Positions 44,424 to 53,191 of a DNA stretch of 64,000 bases are shown here, one piece after another. A program made the translations under genes and the position numbers. Origin of the DNA: Blautia parvula (GTDB lineage: Bacteria; Bacillota; Clostridia; Lachnospirales; Lachnospiraceae); the NCBI RefSeq assembly GCF_020215665.1, contig NZ_CP084061.1:1830001-1894000 (forward strand), given 5' to 3'. Each line of letters opens with the position of its first letter. Within the stretch, counting starts at the first letter, position 1. The notes beneath the pieces were generated by a model. That model saw nothing but the letters and a program-made list of their open reading frames with translations. It searched no databases and was not told where the DNA came from.

Positions 44424-45200
44424 TTGATTATCAGTAAGACCAGACAAAAGCGGCTGGCGGAGCAGAAGGAAGTAAAGGAACTGCTGGCCGTGCTGAAGGA
44501 AAACAATTTTTCCAGCGCAAAGGATCTCATGGCCGCCATCGGCCATGTGTCAGACTTGGAGGAACAGCTTTCCAGTGCGGTTCAGGAGCTTACCGCCATG
44601 CGGCAGGAATTGCAGGAAATGAAGCAATCGCCGTTAAAGGCCGCCCTGCAAAGGTCGGTTCAGACCTTGGAGGCGAAAGTTTCCCAGTTGAGGGTGCAGA
44701 TTGACGCGCTGAAAGAAATCATCATAGAGGGCTGTAAACAGGCCCTTGCCGATTTTAAGCAGCGAGGAACGGCGGCCTTAGACGGCGTGGCCCGCTTCTT
44801 CCATCTGCGGGAAGGTCTGGAAGGGGTAAAGGAAACCATTCAGGCGGGGATTGCCACAGACGAAAAGGCCCTTGCGAAAATCGAAGCCGTTTCAGCCGAA
44901 TACCACGAGGCGGGCAGGCATTTGAAAAATGTAGGCCGGGCCCTGATGGGGAAGGAGGCCGTATCAAAGGCAAAAGGCCCGGGCAAGCTGGCAAAAACAG
45001 TTGCGGCACCTTACCGGGCTGAACGCTCCAGCCTGCTCTCCATGCAGAAAAGCGTGGAAAAAGCCCTCGCCCGGATAGAACGGCTGGAACAGGCGGCAGA
45101 AAAAAAGCCGTCCATCTTAGACACCATGCGGACGCAGAATGAAAAGATACGGGCGGAACCGGCAAAAGAGGCCCCGCCCTCCAAATATGCCGAGCGGTAG
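44424..45200 (+). CDS. Coiled-coil ICE protein, about 258 aa (DUF6674-like)
   Basis: Start codon uncertain. TTG at 44424 is only 3 bp from GGGAG, while ATT at 44427 and ATC at 44430 are better spaced; no ATG is near. The protein is almost entirely helical, with a predicted coiled coil from about residue 45 to 105 (LEEQLSSAVQELTAMRQELQEM) and a second helical part to 230. The tail carries K-P-S-I-L-D-T-M and ends A-E-R. I recall similar ICE proteins as DUF6674. It might organise the transfer machinery, but that is inference. Confidence 0.72.
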   Translation: MIISKTRQKRLAEQKEVKELLAVLKENNFSSAKDLMAAIGHVSDLEEQLSSAVQELTAMRQELQEMKQSPLKAALQRSVQTLEAKVSQLRVQIDALKEIIIEGCKQALADFKQRGTAALDGVARFFHLREGLEGVKETIQAGIATDEKALAKIEAVSAEYHEAGRHLKNVGRALMGKEAVSKAKGPGKLAKTVAAPYRAERSSLLSMQKSVEKALARIERLEQAAEKKPSILDTMRTQNEKIRAEPAKEAPPSKYAER

Positions 45201-45201
45201 A

Positions 45202-45224
45202 CCTCGGGCCACATTGGCCCGAGA
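45202..45224. repeat. ICE 23-bp palindrome, copy 5
   Basis: Arms CCTCGGGCCA and TGGCCCGAGA around CAT, 1 bp after the previous stop. Confidence 0.8.
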
Positions 45225-45291
45225 TTTTCCGTCTCCCGTAAAGATAAGAGGCCCCCCGGAGTTTATGGGAGCCTGACAGGAAGGAGGTATT

Positions 45292-45762
45292 ATGCAGGAC
45301 GAAGTAAACCAAAAAACGGTTGCCCTCTCAATCCGGGCAACAAAGCTCACAGGCCGGGTGCTGGCCTCCGCAATATGGAAGATTTTAGAGGAAGGGAAAA
45401 AGCGTCACCAGAAAGCGCTGACCCCGCAAGGCCGCCAAAGCGTGAAAAAGCTGATGAACCATTACGGGGCCAAAAACTCCATGCCCCTCGTGGGAGCGCC
45501 CCGGCAGTTTGACCGCATAGCAAAGGAATTTCATGTAGACTATGCGTTCCATAAGGTCAGCCCCGGCCACTACCTGCTGTTTTTCAAAGCGGGACAGGCG
45601 GACGCCATGACGGCGGCGTTCCAGAAATACAGTGACAAGGTGCTGAATAAGGGGAAAGACAAGGCTTCTATCCTCGGCCAGCTACGGAACCTTTCAGAGC
45701 ATATCAAGTCCCGGCCGAAGGAGCGCCAGAAAACCAGAGAGGCGGTGAAGGAAGAACGGTGA
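45292..45762 (+). CDS. PcfB family protein (DUF3801)
   Basis: PcfB in pCF10 and related systems binds the coupling protein and the relaxosome. This 156-aa protein has the conserved opening VNQKTVALSIRATKLTGRVLA and the segment FDRIAKEFHVDYAFHK, followed by YLLFFKAGQADAMTAAFQKY. The tail contains K-A-S-I-L-G-Q-L and ends E-E-R. GGAGG lies before the ATG. It overlaps the virD4 start by 4 bp, matching the pcfB-pcfC pairing. Confidence 0.88.
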   Translation: MQDEVNQKTVALSIRATKLTGRVLASAIWKILEEGKKRHQKALTPQGRQSVKKLMNHYGAKNSMPLVGAPRQFDRIAKEFHVDYAFHKVSPGHYLLFFKAGQADAMTAAFQKYSDKVLNKGKDKASILGQLRNLSEHIKSRPKERQKTREAVKEER

Positions 45763-47582
45763 GTGACAAAATCCGAAAATATGTGCTTCCCAACCTCCCC
45801 TACCTCTTTGTATTCTGGTTCTTCTCAAAGGTGGGGACGGCTTACCGCATGGCCGCCGGAGCCGATTTCGGCACGAAGCTCGTAGGCATGATGAAAACTT
45901 TCCCTACGGCCTTTGAAAACTACCTTCCGGGCCTTGGCGGGCTAGACCTTCTGGTGGGGCTTACCGGGGCCGTGGGAATGTACCTGCTTGTGCAGTCCAA
46001 AATCAGGAAGGGAAAAAAGTTCCGCCGTGAGGAAGAATATGGCTCGGCCCGCTGGGGTACGGCAAAGGATATCAAGCCCTTTGTAGACCCGGTATTTAAA
46101 AACAACGTCATTCTCACGGGTACGGAGTTCCTGACACTGAACACCCGGCCCAAAATCCCGGCCAACGCCCGGAACCTAAACGCCTGTGTGATCGGCTCGT
46201 CCGGCTCCGGAAAAACAAGATTCTGGCTGACCCCGCAGCTCCTTCAGGCCCATTCGTCCTATGTGGTCGTAGATCCAAAAGGCGGCACCCTCGAACAATG
46301 CGGGCGTTTCCTGCAACGACAGGGCTACCGGCTCCGGGTGTTCAACACTATCGACTTTACCAAATCCATGCATTACAATCCACTGGCCTACATCAAGACG
46401 GAAAGTGACGTGCTGAAATTTGTGACCGCCCTGATTGCCAACACCAAAGGGGACGGCAAAGACGGGGACGAGTTCTGGACAAAAGCGGAAACCCTTCTTT
46501 ACTGTGCGTTGATTGCCTATATCGTCTTTGAGGGGCCGGAGGAAGAACGGAACATGAATACCCTTGTGGAAATGATTAACAGCATGGAAGTCCGGGAAGA
46601 TGATGAGAGCTTCAAAAATGCCGTTGACTATATGTTTGACGGGTTGGAACGGAGGAACCCCAACCACTTTGCCGTGAGGCAGTATAAAAAGTATAAATTA
46701 GCCAGCGGCAAGACCGCAAAAAGTATATTGATTAGCTGTGGAGCACGTCTCGCGCCCTTCGATATTGGGGAGCTCCGGGAAATTATGACCTATGACGAGC
46801 TGGGGCTTGATATGCTGGGAGATGAAAAAACAGCCCTGTTTTTCCTGATATCCGACACAAATACCACCTACAACTTCCTCGTTGCCCTTGCCTTCTCCAC
46901 TATGTTCAACATGCTCTGTGAGCGGGCCGACAACAAGTACGGCGGGAGGCTCCCCCATCATGTGCGGGTGCTGTGGGACGAGGCAGCCAACACGGGACAG
47001 GTGCCGGGACTGGAAAAAATCGTGGCCGTCATTCGTTCCCGCGAAATCAGCCTGACGCTGTTCTATCAGGCCATGAGCCAGTGCAAGGCGCTCTATAAGG
47101 ACAACGCCGAGACAATCATGGGGAATATGGATTCCATCGTCTTCCTCGGAGGCCGGGAAAGCTCCACAATCAAGGAAATTTCTGAAAATTGGCTGGGCAA
47201 GGCCACCATCTCCATGCAGACAGAAAGCCGCACCCGGGGACAGTCCGAAAGCTACGGGCAGAATATGCAACGTCTGGGCCGGGAGCTTCTCACCACAAGC
47301 GAAATCACCACCATGCCCGGAAATATGTGTATCTGCCAGCTCCGGGGCCTCCCGCCTTTTTACAGCCCGAAGTATGACTTGAAAAAGCACCCCAGCTATA
47401 ATCAGACAGCCGAGTACGACAAAAAGAAAAACGCCTTCCGCTCGGAAACCCTGTTCCGCCACCGGCCATTGAGACTAAAACCGGAGGACGAATACACGGT
47501 CTACGAGATAGAGGAAACAGACGCAGAGGAAGAAGCTGACATTCTCAACTTTGACGACATGGACAGTGACGACTTTGCGTGA
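45759..47582 (+). CDS. virD4: VirD4-like type IV coupling protein (CD1115 family)
   Basis: The coupling ATPase brings the relaxase-DNA complex to the secretion channel. At 607 aa it has two N-terminal membrane segments (about 10-30 and 60-80), Walker A GSSGSGKT near residue 149, VVVDPKGGTLEQCG, and Walker B with RVLWDEAANTG, followed by VIRSREISLTLFYQAMSQ. The C-terminal tail is strongly acidic (EETDAEEEADILNFDDMDSDDFA). The start is a GTG overlapping the pcfB stop. Confidence 0.94.
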   Translation: MSDKIRKYVLPNLPYLFVFWFFSKVGTAYRMAAGADFGTKLVGMMKTFPTAFENYLPGLGGLDLLVGLTGAVGMYLLVQSKIRKGKKFRREEEYGSARWGTAKDIKPFVDPVFKNNVILTGTEFLTLNTRPKIPANARNLNACVIGSSGSGKTRFWLTPQLLQAHSSYVVVDPKGGTLEQCGRFLQRQGYRLRVFNTIDFTKSMHYNPLAYIKTESDVLKFVTALIANTKGDGKDGDEFWTKAETLLYCALIAYIVFEGPEEERNMNTLVEMINSMEVREDDESFKNAVDYMFDGLERRNPNHFAVRQYKKYKLASGKTAKSILISCGARLAPFDIGELREIMTYDELGLDMLGDEKTALFFLISDTNTTYNFLVALAFSTMFNMLCERADNKYGGRLPHHVRVLWDEAANTGQVPGLEKIVAVIRSREISLTLFYQAMSQCKALYKDNAETIMGNMDSIVFLGGRESSTIKEISENWLGKATISMQTESRTRGQSESYGQNMQRLGRELLTTSEITTMPGNMCICQLRGLPPFYSPKYDLKKHPSYNQTAEYDKKKNAFRSETLFRHRPLRLKPEDEYTVYEIEETDAEEEADILNFDDMDSDDFA

Positions 47583-47605
47583 CCTCGGGCCACATTGGCC
47601 CGAAG
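47583..47605. repeat. ICE 23-bp palindrome, copy 6
   Basis: Arms CCTCGGGCCA and TGGCCCGAAG around CAT, directly abutting the virD4 stop. Confidence 0.8.
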
Positions 47606-47674
47606 CGCCGCCGTTATGGGCGGCTATTTTGTTACCCGAAAACCGATTCAATCTAAGAAAATGGAGGAAACCAC

Positions 47675-47887
47675 ATGGAATTTTTCAACTCTGCTATCGA
47701 CATATTAAAGGTTCTCGTTATCGCCCTGGGGGCCGGGCTTGCGGTGTGGGGAGTCATCAACCTGTTAGAAGGATACGGCTCGGACAACCCGGCGGCAAAA
47801 TCACAGGGAATTAAACAGCTCATGGCCGGAGGCGGTGTTGTCCTGATTGGCACACAGCTTATCCCCCTCTTATCCGGCCTGTTCTAA
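47675..47887 (+). CDS. Maff2-family small membrane protein (pilin-like)
   Basis: The 70-aa protein has two membrane helices joined by a Gly/Asp-rich loop (residues 8-28 and 47-68: GGGVVLIGTQLIPLLSG). The LGAGLAVWGVINLLEGYGSDNPAAKSQGIKQLMAGGG pattern is that of Maff2 proteins from Firmicutes ICEs. Its place after virD4 and before the VirB6-like gene suggests a VirB2/TrbC-like pilin role, though no cleavage site is clear. Confidence 0.85.
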   Translation: MEFFNSAIDILKVLVIALGAGLAVWGVINLLEGYGSDNPAAKSQGIKQLMAGGGVVLIGTQLIPLLSGLF

Positions 47888-47913
47888 AGCGTTCCCATTT
47901 AAAGGAGTGATAT

Positions 47914-48780
47914 ATGGATACTATCATCAATGCAATCGTGGAATGGCTCAAGGGTGTGCTTGTAGATGGTATCATGGGAAATCTGGACGGCCTTTTCAAC
48001 AACGTGAATGAGCAGGTCGGAGGGATTGCCTCGCAGGTTGGGACGACCCCGGCGGATTTTAACGCCGGGGTCTTTTCCATGATACGGCAGATATCGGAAA
48101 CGGTCGTTCTGCCAATCGCCGGGATTATCCTCACGTTCGTCATGACCTATGAGCTCATTCAGATGCTCATAGACCGGAACAACCTCCATGACATAGACAC
48201 ATGGATGTTCTTCAAGTGGATATTTAAAACCTTCGTGGCCGTGACGATCCTGACGAACACCTTCAATATCGTGCTGGCTGTCTTTGACGTGAGCCAGCAT
48301 GTGATACAACAGTCGGCGGGGCTTATCCAGAGCGGCACGGAAATCACGCCGGACATTATGGACAGCCTGCGCACGGACTTGGAGGCGATGGAGCTGGGCC
48401 CGCTGTTCGGGCTGTTCCTCCAGTCATTCCTCGTCCAGTTCACCATGACCGCCCTGAATATCGTGATATTTGTCATTGTCTATGGCCGCATGATTGAGAT
48501 ATACCTGCTGACCAGCCTTGCCCCTATCCCCTTCTCCACCGTGGCGAACCGGGAAACCGGGCACATGGGGCAGAACTATTTCCGGTCACTGTGCGCGGTC
48601 GGCTTTCAGGGGCTCCTGATTATGGTATGCGTGGCAATCTACGCCGTGCTGATTCAGAGTATTGCAACGGACGGCGACCCCATGGGAGCCATCTGGCGCT
48701 GTGTCGGCTATACGGTGCTCCTGTGCTTTTCTCTCTTTAAGACCGGGAGCCTGTCAAAATCCATCTTCGGCACCGGTTAA
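47914..48780 (+). CDS. VirB6/TrbL-like conjugation membrane protein
   Basis: The 288-aa polytopic protein has about six membrane helices in its middle and C-terminal parts, with a cytoplasmic-type N-terminus (MDTIINAIVEWLKGVLVDG). Segments such as VAVTILTNTFNIVLAVFDV and LTSLAPIPFSTVANRETG match the VirB6-like protein of clostridial ICEs (CD1112 family). It would form the inner-membrane channel together with PrgI and VirB4. Confidence 0.88.
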   Translation: MDTIINAIVEWLKGVLVDGIMGNLDGLFNNVNEQVGGIASQVGTTPADFNAGVFSMIRQISETVVLPIAGIILTFVMTYELIQMLIDRNNLHDIDTWMFFKWIFKTFVAVTILTNTFNIVLAVFDVSQHVIQQSAGLIQSGTEITPDIMDSLRTDLEAMELGPLFGLFLQSFLVQFTMTALNIVIFVIVYGRMIEIYLLTSLAPIPFSTVANRETGHMGQNYFRSLCAVGFQGLLIMVCVAIYAVLIQSIATDGDPMGAIWRCVGYTVLLCFSLFKTGSLSKSIFGTG

Positions 48781-48793
48781 ACCGGCAGAAGGA

Positions 48794-48816
48794 CTTCGGG
48801 CCACCCTGGCCCGAGG
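48794..48816. repeat. ICE 23-bp palindrome, copy 7
   Basis: Arms CTTCGGGCCA and TGGCCCGAGG around CCC, 13 bp after the previous stop and just before GGAAGGAGG. Confidence 0.8.
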
Positions 48817-48831
48817 CGGGAAGGAGGACAT

Positions 48832-49497
48832 ATGCCGAGACGCTACAAGCTGGGGGCGGACGGGCAGGCCCACCCGGCCTACTTTGGAAAGCTCCCCGAG
48901 GAATTTACAAAAGAGGATACCCTGCGTTTCCTCGCAGACACGGATATCCAGTTATACAGGCTTCTGTCGGCGGACACTCATGCCGCACTCCGGGCAGAAG
49001 GCTACGAGTATAAAAACGGGGGCCTTATCCCCATTTCAGAAAAGGAGACAGTTATGCAGGAACAGACAGGCGGCGCACCCGCCGCTACACAGGAACCCAT
49101 GAAGCTGGACGTGAGCGTGAGGCTCATTGACCCCGTAAAAAACCTGATTGGCTTTGCCAGTGTGAAATTCAACGACTGTTTTGTGGTGGAGAATTTCAAG
49201 ATACTGCAAGGCGAAAAAGGGATTTATGCAGGTATGCCCAGCCAGCCGGACAGAAACGGGGGCTACCGTGACGTAGCAAAACCCATCACGAAGGAGTTCC
49301 GCAGTCAGCTTAACGAAGCGGTTGTGGAAGCCTATACGACGGAGCTCGACCATTTGCAGGCAAGATTAGCAGCCGCACGGGGAGGCCAGGAACGGCCCTC
49401 CATCAAGGAACAGCTCACCGCCGGGGCAAAACAGGCGGAACAGGCGCAGGCGGAGAAACCCGCAAAGGCAAAGGCCAGCCGCGGGCAGGACAGATAA
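48832..49497 (+). CDS. SpoVG-domain ICE protein with a separate N-terminal module
   Basis: Residues 1-74 are an unfamiliar small domain (RYKLGADGQAHPAYFGKLPEEF...). Residues 90-175 are a SpoVG-type nucleic-acid-binding domain (LDVSVRLIDPVKNLIGFASV and then ITKEFRSQLNEAVVEAY). The tail (R-P-S-I-K-E-Q-L, ending Q-D-R) is disordered. An internal ATG at 49054 has AAAGGAG 6 bp upstream, so a shorter form made of the SpoVG part alone may be produced, or this is a fusion of two formerly separate genes. GGAGG precedes the first ATG. Confidence 0.82.
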   Translation: MPRRYKLGADGQAHPAYFGKLPEEFTKEDTLRFLADTDIQLYRLLSADTHAALRAEGYEYKNGGLIPISEKETVMQEQTGGAPAATQEPMKLDVSVRLIDPVKNLIGFASVKFNDCFVVENFKILQGEKGIYAGMPSQPDRNGGYRDVAKPITKEFRSQLNEAVVEAYTTELDHLQARLAAARGGQERPSIKEQLTAGAKQAEQAQAEKPAKAKASRGQDR

Positions 49498-49520
49498 CTT
49501 CGGGCCATGGTGGCCCGAAG
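49498..49520. repeat. ICE 23-bp palindrome, copy 8
   Basis: Arms CTTCGGGCCA and TGGCCCGAAG around TGG, directly abutting the stop of the SpoVG-domain gene. Confidence 0.8.
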
Positions 49521-49542
49521 TGAAGGAAGGAGGCGTATGCCC

Positions 49543-50163
49543 ATGACACACATAAAACAAGCCTATGACGCCGCCTGCTACTACGATGGAAAGCTGTTGG
49601 GCCGCTGTACCGTGGCTGACAGTGAAGCCTATTCCCTTCTGATGAAGGAGTGCGGCGGCGAGGCCGTCCGTGTCCTGCGGGAATATCCCTACCTGTCCCC
49701 GGAGCTGAAAGCCATTCTGGAAAAAGCGGCGCTCATGCAGGCCGACCGCCAGAGGACAGGCGGCATGTTCCATGAGCCGGAAAGCTCCCCGTGGGGCAAG
49801 GTTCAGACCTGCGACACGCTCTGCCCCGGGGTGTTCCTTGTGAGCACGGCCAGCCACGGCGGGACAATGGTAGCAAAGGAAGTGGCCGCCGTCCTGTCTA
49901 CTGCGGCTAAAAAATGCGGTTTCCAGAGGAACGGTTACATCTGTTTTGAGGAGGACGCACAGGAAAGCGTGGTACTGCGGGAGCTCTTAGATAAAAAGCT
50001 GTGGAAAATCCCTGACCGTATCAAGGATAAGGAAAAATTTGAGGAAAACATCAACCAGTCCATCAGACAGTATAACCCCGACTACTGGCGGGCAAGGCAG
50101 GCCGGACGAGAGGCCGCCGTGGAAGGGAAACGGCCCCTGCCCGCAAAGGAGACGGCCAGATAG
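49543..50163 (+). CDS. DUF7007-like ICE protein, 206 aa
   Basis: The start at 49543 gives MTHIKQAYDAACYYD and has AAGGAGG 9 bp upstream; an ATG two codons earlier is closer than usual. The central WGKVQTCDTLCPGVFLVSTASHGG motif with paired Cys and His (about residues 83-106) is the mark of a family I recall as DUF7007. The motif looks catalytic or metal-binding, but I know no assigned reaction. The basic tail ends T-A-R. Confidence 0.78.
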   Translation: MTHIKQAYDAACYYDGKLLGRCTVADSEAYSLLMKECGGEAVRVLREYPYLSPELKAILEKAALMQADRQRTGGMFHEPESSPWGKVQTCDTLCPGVFLVSTASHGGTMVAKEVAAVLSTAAKKCGFQRNGYICFEEDAQESVVLRELLDKKLWKIPDRIKDKEKFEENINQSIRQYNPDYWRARQAGREAAVEGKRPLPAKETAR

Positions 50164-50186
50164 CTTCGGGCCACCATGGCCCGAAG
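50164..50186. repeat. ICE 23-bp palindrome, copy 9
   Basis: Arms CTTCGGGCCA and TGGCCCGAAG around CCA, directly abutting the stop and 8 bp before the next AAAGGAGG. Confidence 0.8.
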
Positions 50187-50208
50187 TGCCAAAGGAGGTG
50201 AACAGCCC

Positions 50209-50598
50209 ATGGCATATGTACCCGTACCAAAAGACCTAAACAAAATCAAGACGAAGCTGGCCTTAAACTTGACGAAGCGCCAGCTTATCTGTTTCTCCCT
50301 TGCGGCGGCGGTGGGGATTCCGTCCTACCTGTCCAGCCGTGGAACCATCGGAAACAGCCCGGCCCTTTTCCTGATGATTGGCCTCATGCTCCCGTTTTTC
50401 TTTTTCGCCATGTATGAGCGTGACGGCCTGCCACTTGAAAAGGTGCTGAGGAATATCCTGCGCACCCGGTTCCTATATCCGAGGGTGCGGCCCTATCAGA
50501 CAGAAAATTTTTATGCTCTATTGAGCGGTTTCAAGAAGGAGGCGAAGCCGATTGCAGAACCAGAAAAAAAGAAAAAGCCCCGCAGGAAAAAAGCCTGA
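50209..50598 (+). CDS. prgI: PrgI family protein (VirB3-like)
   Basis: The 129-aa protein has two membrane helices (about 27-48 and 52-70) after MAYVPVPKDLNKIKTKLALNLTKRQL, which is the PrgI opening, and RDGLPLEKVLRN, with a basic C-terminus. It corresponds to VirB3 and is usually found before virB4. The start at 50209 has AAAGGAGG upstream. Its 3' end overlaps the virB4 start by 47 bp. Confidence 0.9.
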   Translation: MAYVPVPKDLNKIKTKLALNLTKRQLICFSLAAAVGIPSYLSSRGTIGNSPALFLMIGLMLPFFFFAMYERDGLPLEKVLRNILRTRFLYPRVRPYQTENFYALLSGFKKEAKPIAEPEKKKKPRRKKA

Positions 50599-52663
50599 CC
50601 GGAAAGGCGGCCTGTTTCCCGGCGGAAAGCGGAAGGTTCCCGCCACCGCCCAGCAGACCCTTCCCTACCGGGAAATGTACCGGGACGGCGTGTGCCGGGT
50701 GGCCGACCATTATTACACGAAAACCATAGAATACGAGGACATCAACTACCAGCTCGCACAGGCCGAGGATCAGGCCGCCATTTTTGACGGGTGGAGCGCC
50801 TGCTTAAATTACTTTGACAGCACCCTCCCCTTCCAGCTCTCATTCATCAACCACCGGAGCCGCCCGGAAAGCCGCTACAGCGTCAACATCTCCATGCAGG
50901 AGGACGAATATAACGGGGTGCGGCAGGAATACGTGGAAATGCTGGAAAACCAGATAGCCAAAAGCAACAACGGAATCGTGCGGACGAAACTGTTGACCTT
51001 CGGCGTGAACGTGGACGATTTATCCACGGCCCGGGCGAGGCTGGAACGGGTGGAGGCCGATATCATGAACAATTTTAAGAAGCTGGGCGTAAAATCAGCC
51101 GCCCTCTCCGGGCTGGAACGCCTGGAACTGCTCCACGGCCAGCTCCACCCGGGCGGGAATGACCCCTTCCGTTTTTCATGGGATATGATACCAAAAACCG
51201 GGCTTTCCACAAAGGACTTTATCGCGCCCACCAGCTTTGACTTCCGGTTCAGCCGTCTGTTCCGGGTGGGCACCACATGGGGAGCCTCCTCCTACTTGCA
51301 GATTCTTGCCTCGGAGCTTTCCGATAAACTGCTGGCGGAGCTGTTGGAGCTGGACGCGGAAATGACCATCACCCTCCATGTGCAGACAGTCGATCAGGCC
51401 GCCGCCGTGAAAGCTATCAAGGCCAAAGTCTCCGATATCGACAAGATGAAGGTGGAGGAACAGAAAAAGGCGGTGCGCTCCGGCTACGACATGGACATTC
51501 TGCCTCCCGACCTTGTGACCTACAGCCAGGACGCTAAGACCCTTCTGGAAGATTTGCAGAGCCGGAATGAAAGAATGTTCCTCCTGACCTTCCTTGTGGT
51601 CAACATGGCGCCCACCCGGCGGGAGCTGGACAACGACCTGTTCACCGTGTCAGGAATCGTGCAGAAATACAACTGCGCCCTGAAACGGCTGGACTTCCAG
51701 CAGGAGCAGGCGTTCCTTTCCAGCCTTCCCCTCGGCCACAACGCCATTGAGATACAGAGGGGCCTGACTACCAGCAGCACCGCCATTTTCGTCCCCTTCA
51801 TAACGCAGGAGCTCCGCATGGACGGGGAGGCGGTCTATTACGGCCTGAACGCCCTTTCCCACAACGTCATCATGGCGAACCGGAAGAAACTGAAAAACCC
51901 CAACGGCCTGTTCCTTGGCGTACCCGGTTCCGGGAAATCCTTTGCCGCAAAACGGGAGCTTGTGAACGTGTTCCTCGCCACCCGCGACCGGATTATCGTA
52001 GTAGACCCCATGGGCGAATATTCCCCGCTAATCCGGCGGCTGGGCGGTCAGGTGATTGAGATTGCGCCGGACAGCCCGCACCACATCAACCCCATGGACA
52101 TAGATTTGAGTTTTGACGAGGAAAATCCCATGGCCTTAAAGGCCGACTTTATCCTGTCGCTGATGGAGCTCATTGTTGGCGGCAAGGACGGCCTACAGCC
52201 CATTGACCGGACGGTGATTGACCGCTGTGTGCGCTTCATGTACCGGGAGCATATCCAGCACCCGGAAAAGAAACAGATGCCGACGTTGCAGGATTTATAC
52301 GAACTGCTCTGCAAACAGCCGGAGGCGGAGGCTTCCCGTCTGGCAACCTCCCTTGAAATCTACGTGTCCGGTTCCTTAAACGTATTCAACCATGAAACCA
52401 ACGTGGACTTGAACCGCCGCCTTGTGTGCCTCGATTTAAAGAAGCTGGGGGCGGGACTGCGCACGATTGCCATGCTCATCATGCAGGATTTAGTGAACTC
52501 ACAGGTTTCCCTGAACTTCATGAACGGGCTTTCCACATGGTGCTACTTTGACGAATTTCACGTACTGCTCCGGGACGCCCTGACGGCCAGCTACTGCGTT
52601 GCCATCTGGAAAATGCTGCGGAAGAAAGGCTGCGTCCCGTCAGCTTTGACCCAGAACGTGAAG
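50552..52663 (+). CDS. virB4: VirB4-type conjugation ATPase, 5' exon
   Basis: VirB4 powers assembly of the transfer channel. This exon holds 704 codons. It begins with TTG at 50552 (GGAGG 9-12 bp upstream) and has the basic opening KKRKSPAGKKPDRKGG. It contains the N-terminal TraE/CagE-like part, Walker A GVPGSGKSF near residue 455, VVDPMGEYS, and Walker B WCYFDEFHVLL near 675, and ends in TQNVK. A group II intron cuts it right after that codon. Splicing would restore a 796-aa protein. Unspliced, the product is 715 aa and lacks the conserved end. Confidence 0.93.
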
Positions 52664-53191
52664 GTGCGCCCAGATAGGGCGTTGTGCAAAGCAGTTTAAG
52701 GTACTGCCGCACACGGCAGTGTGCGAAACAATCTGCCTTACCGACTAAGGAGAAATCCTTTACGGGAACAGCGCATGGCAGAAAAAGGAATAGTCACCAA
52801 AGGACTTAGGTGCGACTGTTTCCTAATGTTAAGAAGATATGAGGATAAGATTGGGTTTATCGAATGTAAGGTTCCAGTTCCTGTTTTTTGCAGGTGTGGG
52901 AAAAGTCCTGTAACCCATGTCATAACGCTGTCACGTCATCTTTCACGGCGGGACAACTGCTACACGTTATGAAACAGGCGTGAGAACACGTCATAACGAA
53001 CCGAAAGCATATCCGACAATCTTCATTCACCTAAGCACAACGCTAACTGGGGATTGCCTAAGTCCGGCTCATTCGCCGGATATGGTAACGGAGGCTCCAT
53101 AGTAGTCCGAGAGGGGTAATGACCCTTACATGGCGAAGGGAGCCAGTTAGTAACATCTAAAATGTAAGAATGAAAGGGAGGAGAAACCTCA

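Noticed and set aside
50552-52699. VirB4 might be a truncated 715-aa pseudogene.
   Set aside because: The missing 92 residues follow directly after the intron in the correct frame, so splicing restores it.
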